Positions 23,568 through 36,677 of a DNA stretch of 64,000 nt are shown here, one piece after another. A program made the position numbers and the translations under genes. The notes below the pieces were generated by a model. The model worked only from the letters and a program-made list of their open reading frames with translations, was not told the DNA's origin and did no database searches. This DNA comes from Gorsachius magnificus (Eukaryota; Chordata; Aves; Pelecaniformes; Ardeidae): positions 118,628,837 to 118,692,836 of the forward strand of contig CM067083.1 in assembly GCA_034008185.1 (NCBI GenBank). The letters are read 5' to 3'. The first letter of the stretch is position 1. Each line of letters begins with the position of its first letter.

Positions 23568-23931
23568 TGTGGCAATGAAGGCACGGACCCCGAGTTCATG
23601 CACAAGCGCAAGCAGCATCGGGATCACTTTCTTTAATGCTTTACATCCTTTTTATACCCATCACAAAACAAAGCCTCTCCTTTTCTCTTATCACCTTGCT
23701 ATATGGCAAGCACTGAGTCCAAGCCTTATATGGAAACAAAGTTCATCTTGCAAGGTCCATTGGTGGCAGCATTGACCTTGTTTTTCACTTAGCTCCTGTT
23801 CAGTTATCCCATGGCTTGTGGCCAACAAGGCCAAGGACATCTCCGGTGTCCAGCTCAGCCGCCACACCTGCAGATTCCGTACTTGTTCCCACAGTACCTG
23901 CAAGCTTGAATGAACCCCGTGACATCTAACA
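23568..23931 (-). mobile_element. Solo LTR, minus strand, compact alpha/beta-like
   Basis: On the minus strand this 364-bp block begins TGTTAGATGTCACGGGG and ends TTCATTGCCACA. In order it holds a CCAAT box, a CArG box, a TATAAAAAGG box and, about 10 bp later, ATTAAA. A polyadenylation signal between TATA and the start site is a feature of compact avian retroviral LTRs. The flanks (GTACTT before, GGTCTT after) match only partly, so the target duplication is not convincing. No primer-binding site or viral gene adjoins. The exact family is unknown to me. Confidence 0.65.
23632..23763 (-). promoter_or_regulatory. CCAAT, CArG, TATA and ATTAAA of the minus-strand LTR
   Basis: Reading the minus strand: CCAATGG at 23763-23757, CCATATAAGG (a perfect CC(A/T)6GG serum-response type box) at 23733-23724, TATAAAAAGG at 23656-23647 and ATTAAA at 23637-23632. 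Spacing suits a polymerase II promoter running toward lower coordinates. Function is inferred from motif order only. Confidence 0.6.
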
Positions 23932-23994
23932 GGTCTTTGCAGTTCAATGAGGAGCCTATTAGTGCAATACTTCTGCTCAGATTCGTTCTCCTCT

Positions 23995-24034
23995 TGACTA
24001 CTACTTACCTTATTTGACTATTACTTACCTTATT
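23995..24034. repeat. 20-bp tandem duplication, one mismatch
   Basis: The unit TGACTACTACTTACCTTATT (23995-24014) is followed directly by a copy differing at one base, TGACTATTACTTACCTTATT (24015-24034). Confidence 0.9.
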
Positions 24035-27000
24035 TATTAACTTTGTCAGGCAAAAGCTAAAAACGTCCCACAGGAAACCTTTCAGAACTTACAATTTCTG
24101 TTATGGGAGAATTTATAGCTCAATAACACAGTGCTTTAAAAATTGACTACTAAGAGAATGGCACAGGCATCAGTTAATATGTATTTGTAATGTCCTTCAT
24201 GAATCTGTGCACAGCAATCACAAAGAAGGGAGTTCATTTAAAAAGTATGGATTATATGCATAATACCTTGGAATTAACATGGAAGCAGCAGACAGGTAAA
24301 ATCAATGTAAAGAAATATATGCTATCTGTCTCGTGTTAAACACCATTTCTGGCAGAAGTTTGTGTTACAAACACCTTATAATAATCTTTCTGTGCTGTGA
24401 TATCTCTTAGCAGATCTTTGTTCCAAAATCCTACAGCAATACTGAAAATGAAAACTCTCTGCTACCGTTAGATCAATGTGTTGCTTAATGGTTCATATTA
24501 ACATCTCCATCAGGAAGTAATGGACCTGTAATATTTCCTATAATTGCTATACATAGATATTTTCTGTATCAAGTATTGTATGTGCCCCCATTAGCCTAGA
24601 AACATTCTCTGCTTCCAAAAGTAGTACTACAGATCTTAAATGCAAACCCTGCATAAAACCTACCATTTTAAATCCAGTCAAATAGCAGAGATCAAAAGTC
24701 ATTTTCATTGAGACAAGCTTTGAATTGCCGTTTTACAGAGGAGAAAAGGCTTGTGTATTTTTTTTATTTATTTCAGGCTGAATCCTTTGATCTCACACCG
24801 CCCTCGAATCTTCTCTGGTACGTGCTGCCATATGAAAGTTGAGAGCACTTTATCCACTGCAACACGAGCGGAGTTTGGCCTCTGGTTATTGCTTTTCAGC
24901 AGCCCAGACAGTGACCTCCGGGGCCATCCTGCGAGCCCTGCAATGGTTCAGCTCCTGCTGTTCCTGTGGAAAACATCTGCTAATGGATGGTGGGAAAGGA
25001 TCTTGCATTTATTTTGTGCAAGCAAAATTGCGGGAGAGACTTTTTTTCTTGAAGTGAGGTGGTTTATGTGTCCTTTGGAAACCGTCCACTGAAGTGCTGA
25101 TGTCAATGCTGAATTGCAGAGAGAATCATATTAGAATTTTCTCGAGGCACAGAGCAAATTGACATAAGTATGAGTTATCTGTTAATATTGTTGTTATTGC
25201 TGCCTGGCCTAATGACTCCTATCTCCAATGCTGTCCAAAATATTCAATCAAGGGAACTACATTCTGCTCTTTCGGACAATAAAAGTTGCTGCTAATCATT
25301 ATTTTGATTCAGTTGATTCATTTTTATTGCCATTTTTGGTTTTGTTTTCTTTGTGCTGGTATTTCTGAAGCATTCCATCGACTCTGGAAAAATTAGCCGT
25401 TTGAAATTAATGTATTTCATTTTTTACAGTGAAAATAATATTGTGACTCCAACTTCAAAATGAAATTGCAAAAGTTAGGAGTGTCTCTGTTTAAGTTAGA
25501 ATTGTTCTTGATGGGTATTTGCAAGAAAGAGGGAAATTTCTTTTATGTATTTTAATAGACTCATAATTTTCTTTTTAAAATCCATCATCATTACAAATAC
25601 TCACACTCTTTATTTCTTTATTGTTGTAGAATGAGATGCTTAATTTTAATTTTCTTACAGGACAGCTACTGTTTTGGGTGTACATAACTGTTTTTAAAAG
25701 ATTGAAGTTTTTCACTACTAGTGCTTAAAAAAAAAGAATCAGAAAATGAAACTGCTTCTGTAAAGATATTTTCTTATTTTTTTTTTCAAGCCTGCCATTT
25801 ATTCTATTTTTCAGTTCAGTAAAGAAACTGAGCTGGCTTTCAATAAATTTTTCTATATTAGAGCTATGGTTGCACGTCCTAAAATTGATCTTATTTCTTC
25901 CTTCTGGTTTATTGTAATTTTTTTGTATTACTGTCAGCTGACAGCTGCCTGCTGAGACCACAACCCTGTGTTGTTAGGTGTTGTGTGAAAACTTAAAGTA
26001 AGGCAACCATCATTCTGAAAATCTTCTAATCTAAATCACCCAGGCAAACAAAGCATGACAAAAAAGAAAAAGAAATCTGATCCTTGCTTTATGGCTCAGG
26101 TACTGAGACACTTTGGAGATTAATGGCAAAGTTGGTGTTGGAGTGGTGTGAAGATGAATACCTCCCCAGTTGTATATCTACACATTTACAGTGGCCAAAG
26201 AGTCCTGGTGCATTTGGGGAGCCTCCTACTGTGACCGTCACCCGAACCACGTAGCAGGAGTTTATCCAGGGCACACAACTGTAGATTTGGGGTACAGAGA
26301 ATACTGCAGTGAATTACTGCAGAAGCATGCTCCTCGCCACAGCTTCTTGCATCAGAGGGTGCTAATTGTTCACCCCTTGCCTACCTGCGCTCATGGTTAC
26401 TGACCTGGGACATCCTTCAAGGCTTCACCAAATCAGCCCTTCCTCGCTTCCTCACTGCTTTCCTACCTCAGGCTCATAGCTCTGAAAACAAATTTTTATT
26501 TTAGTCCCAGTTTAAACAGGGACTTCAGGCTCTTCACCCTGACCAGCCCTGATGTACGTCCAGACCTGCAGCACGTTTACCTCACCTTCAGGTGTTTAGG
26601 AATTGGATAACGCTCTCCAAGAGACCACGTAATCCATTGCAGTGCTGTTGTCTCCCACTGTCGCTGCACTTCACCATCTCTCTCCTAACCTCTTGCTCCA
26701 GGTTTCATCCCACCAGGATGAAACTCACTTCTCTGTGCAGGGGAAGGAGGTGATACATGTGTCCTTCCCTGGCGAGATCCCAGGGGGTCCCCTCCTGTGG
26801 TGGTGGGTGATGAGGACTGGGCTGCTCCTGTGGCTGCAAAGCTCCCAGGGCTTGCACTGAAGGCCAGATTAGCCCTGGATGATTAAGTGTGAGTCGTGGC
26901 CCTATAGGCTTTGTACCAAGATGAGTTCTCTGCTTGCCTCTGCTATTACAATAGTTTGAAACATGGCAATGAGGAAGAAATCAGAATTCTCTGTCATAAG

Positions 27001-27944
27001 CATTTGCATCATCACATATGTATTTCACTTGCATTAGTGTATATTAAAACATATTTACTACTATTTTAAATTATTACATTCACACACCACATGATATCTA
27101 TAAAAGATTAGATTGATATAATGATCTCTTAGATTCTCAGAAACGATCATTATTTTTCTGTCTCTCCTCCCCAGACCCTTTGACTCTTCCAAAAAAGAGT
27201 GTTCATGGACTGATGCTTCCCTCTGTCAAAATATATTTCCAAAGGAAAGCTGGGTGACCACTGCAAGCAGCTGCACTCCAAACAGTTGCTGGGAAGTTAA
27301 GAACAAGACTAATGTTTTTCTGGAGGCAGACTTTTTGGAATACTGATGGGACATGGCTCTAGCAAGTAGAAAGCATAAGCATTCACATTGCCCATCTCTT
27401 GAGATGAGGTCAGGTGCAGCTGTCAATGCTACAGCCATGCCGACTTCTTTCAATGTAAGGAAAGGGCACTCCCTGCTTGATTCGGCCAGATAAGATGCTG
27501 AGGAGTAAAGCTCCTACAGCTGAAAAAGCTATTAACCCCCTGGGAGCAGGGGCAGATGGCAGGAGCCATTATTTTATTTGCTGTATGTGAGATCAGGCAG
27601 TATAGAGTTACCTATGCTGGCAGTGGAGAATTCCCTAGTGCAGCTTTTGATGAACCGTCTCGGGGAGGGGTGGCAATCCAGCCGGAGCCTCCTGGAGCTG
27701 AGTGAGGCTAATTTACCCTTTTTCTCAGCAGGCTAAAATAAACCCAGGCAATCTCAGTATGCCTAACCCCCTTTTTGTGTTTTCAGTATTTCTAGTTTAT
27801 TTTGCAGCCTTTACTATAGGCGTGCCTCGAGTTGCATGACACAACTTGCTTTCCTTAGCATGTGATATCCACCAGGCACATGCAACCCACCTGTGCTTAT
27901 CGAATCAGTGTGTTTACTGCCTTTTCATGTGAGAGAGGGATCAT

Positions 27945-27960
27945 ACAAAGACGTCTTTGT
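27945..27960. repeat. 16-bp perfect palindrome ACAAAGACGTCTTTGT
   Basis: The sequence equals its own reverse complement across 16 bases, with GACGTC at the centre. It could be a dimeric protein-binding site or chance. Confidence 0.85.
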
Positions 27961-28287
27961 TTTCTCTTAGGCGGAATGTCTGACTTGCTGTTTTTCTTGC
28001 TTTCTTCATGACTATCCTGCTTTGAGAGTGAATATTTCAGTAATGCTCACAGGAATTCCTGTAGGTTTCCTCACATATTTTCTTGAATTTGAAAGTTTGA
28101 AACCGTATGGCATTTGTATGGGATAGCTGGATATTTCTGCATGGAGCTTACAGCCTTGATAGTATCTGGGTTTCCTGCTTTGCAGTCCCTTTGGGTGCAT
28201 GAGTGTAAGATTTGCTGAGCGGGAGGTAAAGGAGGTAATCCATCACCTCGTGTGCACAATGCCTTTCCCCTCATTACAAGCACTTAT

Positions 28288-28340
28288 AGAATCATAGAAT
28301 GGTTTAGGATGGAAAAGACCTTTAAGATCATCAAGCTCAA
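28288..28340 (-). mobile_element. CR1 LINE 3'-terminal scrap
   Basis: On the plus strand TATAGAATCATAGAATGG is followed by AAAAGACCTTTAAGATCATC, the reverse of the CR1 3' end seen at 42271-43186. Only about 53 bp is present; sequence beyond 28340 no longer matches CR1. Confidence 0.9.
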
Positions 28341-31300
28341 CGGTTATGTAGTACTGCTGAGAGCAAAAGGGAGGTTGAAGCACGTGGTGGTTTTGGAAGT
28401 GAAGGGTTTTATTCCTGACCCGCAAATTAGTGATGGTGCTTCTGTTTCCTTGAGGCCTTAATATTCTCAGAATCCTGCAGGAAGATAGGAACTTATTTAA
28501 TGGGGTTAGGTTTTTAACTTGCGCGCCAGGCAGTTCTGCTGATTGTGGAGGCAATAAATTTGTAATGATGGCTGGAGGCGTTGCTGGGGTGTACCCTCTG
28601 TCTTCAAGAAGGCTTTCTCAGGCATGGTCAGACAGGCACACTGGTCTGCAAGCTGGTTCTGAGGTATCCGTACATACTGAAAAGGGTGGAAGGTGGTGTG
28701 AGACTGGATGTGATACCTCTTTTGCCCCTTCTTGCTGTTGAAACCTGGCCTTGGAATAGGAGAGACACATCTGTTGTTGCAGGTTGTTATTGGGTGTCTA
28801 CAAGGCAAACTATGTAAATGAGTCCAATAATTACATCTAGAAGGGAGTACAATTTCATACTGCTCTGCTACTAAGTCCTGCACTTCTATAATTTTAACAG
28901 TTTGGCCCTCTGGGATTTTAGTCTTAGGAATAGTATTCTACCCTTTACTGGCATTGACGGGCTTTTATTGTTTTACCTGGGGATCCCAACTCTCCTTTCC
29001 AGCTTGTTTTGAACCTCTGGTTTCTGTGAAATGCATGTAGGGACTGGTGCTCTTGAGATTATTGCTCCAGGATAACTTGCTCCTGACATTTGGAAAGAAA
29101 TAGCAAAGCAGCTGATTCAGCTCTTAAAAATAGCATAGAAATTCACTTTCATAACAGGTATTGCTGATCCAGTGATATCATGGATGTATCATTGACTTCC
29201 AGCGGAGCAGAGCAGAAGGTTGCTCCATTAAATTAAGCATAAAAAATGCAAAAATAATTTTTTTCCCCTGCCTGTTTCAGAGCTACAGAGCAGCCAGCTG
29301 CATCTCTCCTGGTCAGCAAGCTCCACATGCAAGCATACAAGTTTTTCCTGGGATGGAAGTGTCAGTCCTGCAGAAACCTTCAGCCATTCAGCCCCCAGAC
29401 AGCCTCTGTGCAATATTTCTTGTACGTGTCTCCAAATGCCTGGGAGAAACACGACCAAAGAATGCAACATGATAAAGAAAGAGGCTTTCTGCAGCTTTTT
29501 CACTGCTCGATGAGTGTGATCATGCACGGGTTTGATGTGGCAGCTCCAGCAGAGAAATGGGAGACCCTGCTGCTCTCCAGATCTGCTTTCAGCTCAGGCT
29601 CAGGGAGAGCCGCTGGCTGGGGGCTCATGGGTTCAAAGTGAGCTTTAAAGCCAGGCAGCTTGCTGAGCTGCCCCAGAAGCCCTCTCCAGTGACCGGCAGA
29701 AAAGCTGGAAAGGGAGCTGGTTTTGTCATGATGTCTTGATCTCTGAAATGCACACAGCTTAGGGGAGACCAGAGAGGGGCAGAGGGGAGCCTTCGGGCAT
29801 CAAGGCCTGGATTTTAAAAGGTATTTTGGTACATTTAGATGTCAGCTGGAGTTCTTGAAAGCCTTAGGGCACAATCTTTCCAAGTTTTTCAGGTGTTTTT
29901 TTTTTTACTTTATTATGGATATCTCTGTCAAACCAAATGCCTAGACCCCGTTAATGATGGCAGGAGAGAAATCAGTGCTTTTGGAGAAGGATTTGTCTGC
30001 AAAATAGATGAGGTGAGAAACAGATCATATGAATCATCCAGTAACAATGCCCACTTCTCTCTACCAACTATGAAATGAGCTTTCATGGGTAGATGAGGTT
30101 TAGAGACTTCTAACGTATGTTTCTAAAGTTATGGCTCCCAAGGTAAATAGTGAAATAACCTCAGAAATCAGGCCCTTGGTGAGCAGAGGTTGCCCTTGGA
30201 AGTTCTGTGAAGCAAATGGGGAGTTACTGGGAAAGAAAATGAGCAAATAGGCCAGCCTGGGTGAATAAAGAAATGTGATTACAGAAGGACAGCACCTCTG
30301 CTTCTACGGCTCCTATCCATAGATGATCTCAATATACTTTCTGGACCCTAGTGAGCAAGTCCTGACAGTTCCCATCTGCAGCTGGTGTTTACCAGGGCCC
30401 CCATCTCAGCTGGGGCACTGAGGGGTGCAGCAACTGCATTTCCATAACATCCAGAGCAGGGGATTATCCCCCAGTCCTCCTAAGAGCACCCTGGGTGACT
30501 TCTGATGCGGTCACATGGAACAGGATGCTTTTAAAGATATGGATGAATTTCAGCAAGAGGGAATTAAAATCAGATCCCGTCAGTTCCCTCTGCCATAGCT
30601 TTCTATATGAAAGATGGGAATAGTTTCACTGTCGATAGTCTTTTACATTTTGCTCACGTAGATCGTAAATTCTTAAGAATGTGTATTATCTCTTGCTATT
30701 TGTCGGTACAATAAGGGCTTAATCTCAGCAGGAGCCTGTGGGTTTTTGAGTAATTCAAATAACGCAGTATATGATTTACTTACTTATAAGGAAGCAGCTC
30801 GTCTGATTCTGTTCTAGAATTTAAAAAGACCATGTAGTCTATACTGTGCCCACCACAATAATGACAGTAAAAATTCCCAAATGCACCATATAAAATAGTT
30901 AGATTTATGAGAGTGGTTCTTTTTGGACTCAGTTCTCACAGATGTTCCAACAATAAGTCAACCCCACTCTTCCCTCACCCCTGCCAAACCTTAACAAACC
31001 TCACTGTGTTGGAGCTGCAAACAATTGCTTAGATATATAGCCCTAAAATAACTATTCCAGGCAGTATGCTTTTTATTAACTTTTTTCTTTTTCAAAAAAA
31101 AGGCATAAAGTCAGAGTTTCAGTATTACTAGCTTGTAGCCAAAGCCCCTGTATCTTTTAAAGTGGTAGAATATGTAATGTTAATTTCAAAGACACAGGGC
31201 CTCTGCATACAGAGTTCAGGATATGCAAAAGGTGCAAAAGAAGTTAATCAAAATCAAAAGTTAAACAAAAAGTTTAAAGGGAGATGTATACAAATGCAGA

Positions 31301-34300
31301 TTGAAAAGATGATTTTAAAATGAAGCAATAATTCCTTAAAATGGGGCTAATGCTCTGTGCTTTAATAAAGTACCAGAAAGAGCACTTTACAAGCAATGAG
31401 AGGCAGCCCTGGGTACCAAGTGATGCATTAGCAGAGGGTCAGTGTCACAGGTGATGCTACACTCCGTTATCAGGAGCAGAAGCTGGTTGTAGCTCTTAGT
31501 TGCTCCTCCCACCCTCTTGGGTTTGATCTTCAGATCGCTGGTGGCACCCTGTCCCCTGGGAGCTGCTTCTCGCCTCTTCTGGCTGGGAGGTTGGGAGCTG
31601 CTGCCAGTGGGGAGATGACTGGGAGCCTCTCTGGTCTGGCACTGAAGCCTGGCTTAAAGCCCTGCCTGGACTGTCAGCACTGTATGAAACCTCACAGGAT
31701 TTACTGTCAGTGCTGCACTTTTTTCTGGTTGATGTCTGGCTTGGTGGGCATCTGGGAGTCTTCACAAGCTGGGATTTACACCTCTGGGCCTGATGGAAGG
31801 TACAAATGGCCTGTAAACCAATTGCAAATTAATATTGGAAGTCTTCCCTAACCCTGACTCCAAGTTCTGCTTTCATTGCCCTCCTCCTTGAGGAAAGGGC
31901 TGTATTGGGAAATACTGCAGATGTACCTGCAATAGGGTGAAGCATGGCTCCATCCCTCAGACAAGGTGCTGTAGCATGGATGAAGTGCAGAAGTGCTCAG
32001 TCCTGAGGGGATGGATGCAATTCTGGGTACAGTTTCAGTGGCACGATTCAAAAAATGCATGCAGAAATATTAATTGAGTTTGGATGCAGAGAGCAAGGCA
32101 GGGCTGGGTGGGTTTTTCAAGGTTGCAGGGTTGTGCCATTGGCACTGCTTTCAGTCCCCCTTCTCTCGCAGCCTTTGCAGACCTGCTTTTTGCTAATGAC
32201 ACCATGGTACATCTTCTCCTCTGCAAGGAGCTTGTCCGGTGCTGTTGGCCTGCCTCAGCTCACAGCTCCTCAGCTGAGGCAAAATTTAACTGGGATTTAA
32301 GCAAAATGTACCACAGCTTAACACAGCAACAGCAAAGGTTGGGTGCTACAGATCTGGAAGGCAACTTAGGAGGTTGCTGGACTCATGAGCGATTTGGGGT
32401 CTGAAGTACATTTGCAAAATGTGTTGAGAATTGGGTGGATCAGCAGGAGATGTTTTGTTCTTGTGTAAACAGCTATCACATTATCTTAACTATAAACCTT
32501 GCCCTCTCATCTTTGTAAATACATAACACGCAGTGGGACTTGGTTAATTTTCTCATTTCATTACCTGTCTCTACTTAATAGGAACTATGGAATTCCACAA
32601 ACTAATGCAAATACATTAAAAAACTAATTATCTGGAACTACTATGCTTGAAAAAGAATGTAGGTTGCCATATGCACATGGCATCAAATATCCACTTTGTT
32701 TTCTATTATGGTGATGGCTTTGTATAGCAGTAGTCGCAGATTGGCAGACAAATAAGAAAGAATTGCAAATGCAGCTTTAATTGATGAAATAGTTAATCTG
32801 GAAATTAGGATTCTGTCTCTCTGCAATTTTCAGTCACACATGGTAAGTTTCCAGCTCTTGAAGTACATTTTGCAGATTTTCTGCTGTGCATAATTTAATA
32901 TGGTTCTTTAAGCACCTGCCTCCCAGCCTTGTCCTCCCCACAATGACCGACAAATTCTGAATCGAAGTGGGAAAGAAAAAAACCCTCTGCTTCTAAAATG
33001 GGATGAATTACCATCTGGATCAGAAAGGGTTGCTCCTCAGTAGCCCCACAGGATGCAAATGGGCTGGCTCACTCTCTGCTTATACCGGTTTTATCATGCT
33101 GGTTTGAATGGCTGAAGAAATTAAAAATAGGACATATTCTCAGCTGGTGTAAATTAATATAATTCCAGTGGCTTCAGTAAAACTATGCAGATTTACACTA
33201 ACTGCCCCACTGATGTTTTAAGGATAGAAAAGTTTATTATGTTCATCCAGTCTGACAAAGGCTATAGATTTCCACCAGGAATTCCTGCGCCAAATCCAAT
33301 AGGTTATGGATGAAATAGAGCATAGCTATTAGTAGGAAGATTAGCCAGTATAAATGACTATAAATCCAAGATCTGCCATGGTTTCTGTGAACTGAGATTC
33401 CAGAATTAAACCCAGCTTAAGGACTGTAACTAGGATAGAGCTCATCACCTTTCCCTGTTAATTGTTTCTGATTGCCTCGACTATAAAAGATACGCTTGTT
33501 TTGCAGTTTGAAATTCCCCAGGGCTGAGATCCATCTATTGGACTGGATTAACCCTTCATCAGTGATGTGAGAAAGTCCTCCTGTGTCAGAGATCTTCTCC
33601 TTGCACAGGGTATTTTAGTTCCTGATAAAGATATTCCATTCCTTTTTCCTTCATTAATATGATACAGTGAACCCCTAAAGTCACAGAGAACCGCTCCCTG
33701 CTTGAACCATAAAGAATCAGCCCATTGCCAGGCAGAGAAGATGAAGTTGAGGGGTTGTTTTGAAACTCTGGGCTTGACTGTGGGCAGCCCCCCACTCCTC
33801 AGTGCTGGTGCTTCTGTGTTTGAAATCCTCTGGGGTAACCACTGGTGGTGGAGCAGGAGCTATGAAGCAAAGTTTGTCTTTTCCCTTGGGTTTCATGAAG
33901 TATTTAGCAAAACAGAAGGGCCAGGCCTGGCTGCTGAGCCTGTAGGCAGTGTGACTGCATGACAGCTCAGATGCCAGACTGTGATGCTGGGACGTGGCTG
34001 ATATTATTGCTGCCTGCATCCCTTTGTAGCATCCCTCCTGCTGCTGCCCTGGCCAGCCATGCCTAGTGTGGTCTGTAGCTTCAACTTACATATAGCTAGA
34101 AATGGTGCTACAGCAGCAGAATGGTTTTTTTAGGACAGACCAGTTAACTGCTGAGGAATTTACCTTGGTGTATGCTGTTAGGAGATTTTTTGTAATTTTT
34201 CAGCTATTGATGTTTTATTGTCTCAATGACTCTTTAAACTCCAAGCTTGGGCGGGCCAGGATGTTGGGAGGGGACTCGAGGCTCACACCATACCTCTATG

Positions 34301-36677
34301 GAGAACTTACTGTTACAGGATCTGCTGAGAGCTAAAGCTTCCTCTACCTGCTGAAACTACCACCATCAGCTCAAGAGGATAAACCCAACCATATCACTTA
34401 GTGGTGGCTAATGCTTGGGTAGGTTCAATGTATGTTTTGTGGACTTTATGTGATGGCATGTGCCTGTCACCGAGGTCTGCCTGCTGCTGCAAAGCAGCTC
34501 CAGCCTGGTGGCCACCCTTGCCTATGCATCTGGGGAAGCGATCGATGGGGTCTCTGCCCTTGGAGCTGTTAACAGTGAGCAGAAGTGAAGAGCAGTCAAT
34601 GAGACGCTCATAAGGTCTTTCTTTTTGACAGCTACTATCTGTGCTGTGTTCATTATTCACAGTGGCCTGAGTGGGGTCAACTGTCACCTGGGATTTAATG
34701 TCACCTGAGATGGTTGTGCAATACTACATTCAGAGAGGAACATCTCCAGAGTGTAAGGAGAAACAAAGATGACCAGAACTGCCAAAGGTGGAGATGAAAA
34801 AGCACCCATCAGGTGCAAATCTACCTTGCTTCTCTTTGTCGTGCCACCAGAAGCTACACCTCTGTGAGAAGATGATGCCACGTGAGCCTGTCCCTTGCTT
34901 CTATTGATTCTAGGTACTAAGTGTGATGAGTGACCTAGAGACAGACACGTTCCTGTAAGAAACGTGCAGAGCAGTTTGGCTTTTAGGGCTGTGAGCAGAC
35001 CCTCAACGTACAGAAGCTGGCATGGTCTCTCTCGTTGGAACTGCACATTGATTTTGGTGGAAATGTGCCAGCCTTCGCTGCTTAGGATCAGGCTATGATC
35101 CTCCCCATTCTCTACCTCCGAAGTGGTGCCACTTCACATCTGCTTTGTGTAGCTGTCAAAGACAGGCTGAGGGTGCAGGGCAGCAGAGAGCCTGTGTCAA
35201 GCTATTTGTTTGTTTATTTAGATGGTTTTATTTTTTTCTGAATAGTCAATTTATTAAAAAAAAAGTGTGATTTCACCAAACAAATACAGATCGTGTCTAT
35301 GCCAACAGACAGGGCTGAATGATAGATCAACTGCTAGCGTTACCAACACATAGTGAGAGCAAGCCTGACTGGGGAGAGAGTGATTTGACTGGCTGCTTTG
35401 CTCCAGCTTTGCCTCGAGCTGCCCACGCTTCCATCTGCTCTGTGTGCACCATCATCAGGAGAAGCTGATGCAGAACAGACCAGACACATTCACAAGACCC
35501 AATTCCTACACATGAAGCGTCTGCCATTCCGAACTGCTCTCTGGGTTCTCCAGGACGTGGATGGGGCAGCTGGGGATGGAGCCCACCCACATGGAATTGC
35601 ACGCTGAGGACCAGGGAGACCCTCTGCTCTGTCTGGTTTGGGAGATGAGAGCAGCAGTCCTTCAGCAGGTGAGGAAACAGCTCCCTGGTTAGGAAGTGAC
35701 AAAGGTACGAATTCTACCTGATTTGCAGCAGAGAATTGAACCAGGGCAGACACCTGCTTATGGAGGCAATTTCTCTGGTTGTAGCTGCTCCCCTCTGAGC
35801 CAGCGAGATATTTATTTGCTTAGTGATTGATAACTGTACCTTGCCAGTGGCTGAGCACTGGTCACATACAAGCCAGTTCAAATCCATCCCCTAGAATCTC
35901 CCAGGTAGGAATTATATCTGGATCTTCTACTTCCCAGGTGAATAGCCAGGCCTCAGGCAGGACTTTTGCTTTCCCCATGTTCTATTTTTTGTGGGGAGAG
36001 CCTAGATGAAGAAGAAAAAATAAAATTTTATTTTTTTTTGGTAAGTGAATTTGATTTCTCATATTTCTGGTTTTTATCACAACCAAGTTGAAGATTCTTG
36101 TACACATAAAAGAGGCAAAGAATATAAAATCCTGGAACAAAGGTTATTTGAACAAATCCCCCATTGCTTAGCAGTGGTCTTGTGGTAAATGTGGTTGCTT
36201 AAGTACTGAAATATGTAAGTACTGGTCATATCCCTACCCTTTATTTCCAGTCCCTGCCTATAAAATAGCTGTTTTTCTGTTTCTTGGAGCTGTTGAAAGG
36301 TACCATATGTGAGAAATTTTAGGTTGCTATACTCTTGCTGAATGGCGAGTACTTAGGCACTTTTGCGCGTGGATAGCCCAGTACATTTTCAGAGTCTCAC
36401 AGTCTGTTCTGAAGTGTTGGCTGTATTGATGGTTTTGTGAATGAAAGATAACTCTTTGTTTCAGTTCAATCCATCCACCCACACAGTTTCTGCTGCGTTT
36501 GAGGGGTTCCAGCAGAAAGACACTTTTCTGCTATATTCCAAAATGTTGTGTTTATCACAAACAGAGCATGTGCTAAAAGTCCCGTAGAGACACCGTGAAA
36601 ATTCCTTCTTTGTTATGTTAGGCTGTGGACCAGATCTTCAGTTTAGTGAAAAATATTTGTTTGCAGATCCATACCTT
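28341..36677. other. Unique non-coding DNA
   Basis: About 8.3 kb without a recognisable gene. The minus strand from about 29040 to 28506 has a long frame with only two stops but no domain that I recognise. A possible MIR relic lies at 35667-35752. Other frames of 100-120 codons (29327-29641, 32084-32404, 33717-34019, 34684-35046) have no domain and overlap frames on the other strand. Confidence 0.55.
35667..35752 (-). repeat. Possible MIR/CORE-SINE relic
   Basis: The order of blocks resembles the MIR consensus in reverse: AGGTGAGGAAAC, GGTTAGGAAGTGAC, AAGGT and GCAGAGAATTGAACCAGG. Low identity; not aligned. Confidence 0.4.

Larger units (their letters stand above)
23932..28287. other. Unique non-coding DNA
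   Basis: About 4.4 kb without a recognised gene. It includes an imperfect 20-bp tandem duplication (23995-24034), a possible regulatory segment at 25140-25330 and a 16-bp palindrome at 27945-27960. A strong splice-acceptor-like site ends at 24776, with a GTACGT donor-like site 41 bp later, but no supporting coding pattern follows. Confidence 0.6.

Noticed and set aside
24777..24817. 41-nt exon-like segment with a strong acceptor and a GTACGT donor
   Set aside because: Splice-like sites alone are common in 64 kb, and no coding or domain pattern supports it.
29281..29420. Exon-like segment after a TTTCCCCTGCCTGTTTCAG acceptor
   Set aside because: No recognisable protein follows in any frame and the donor is weak.
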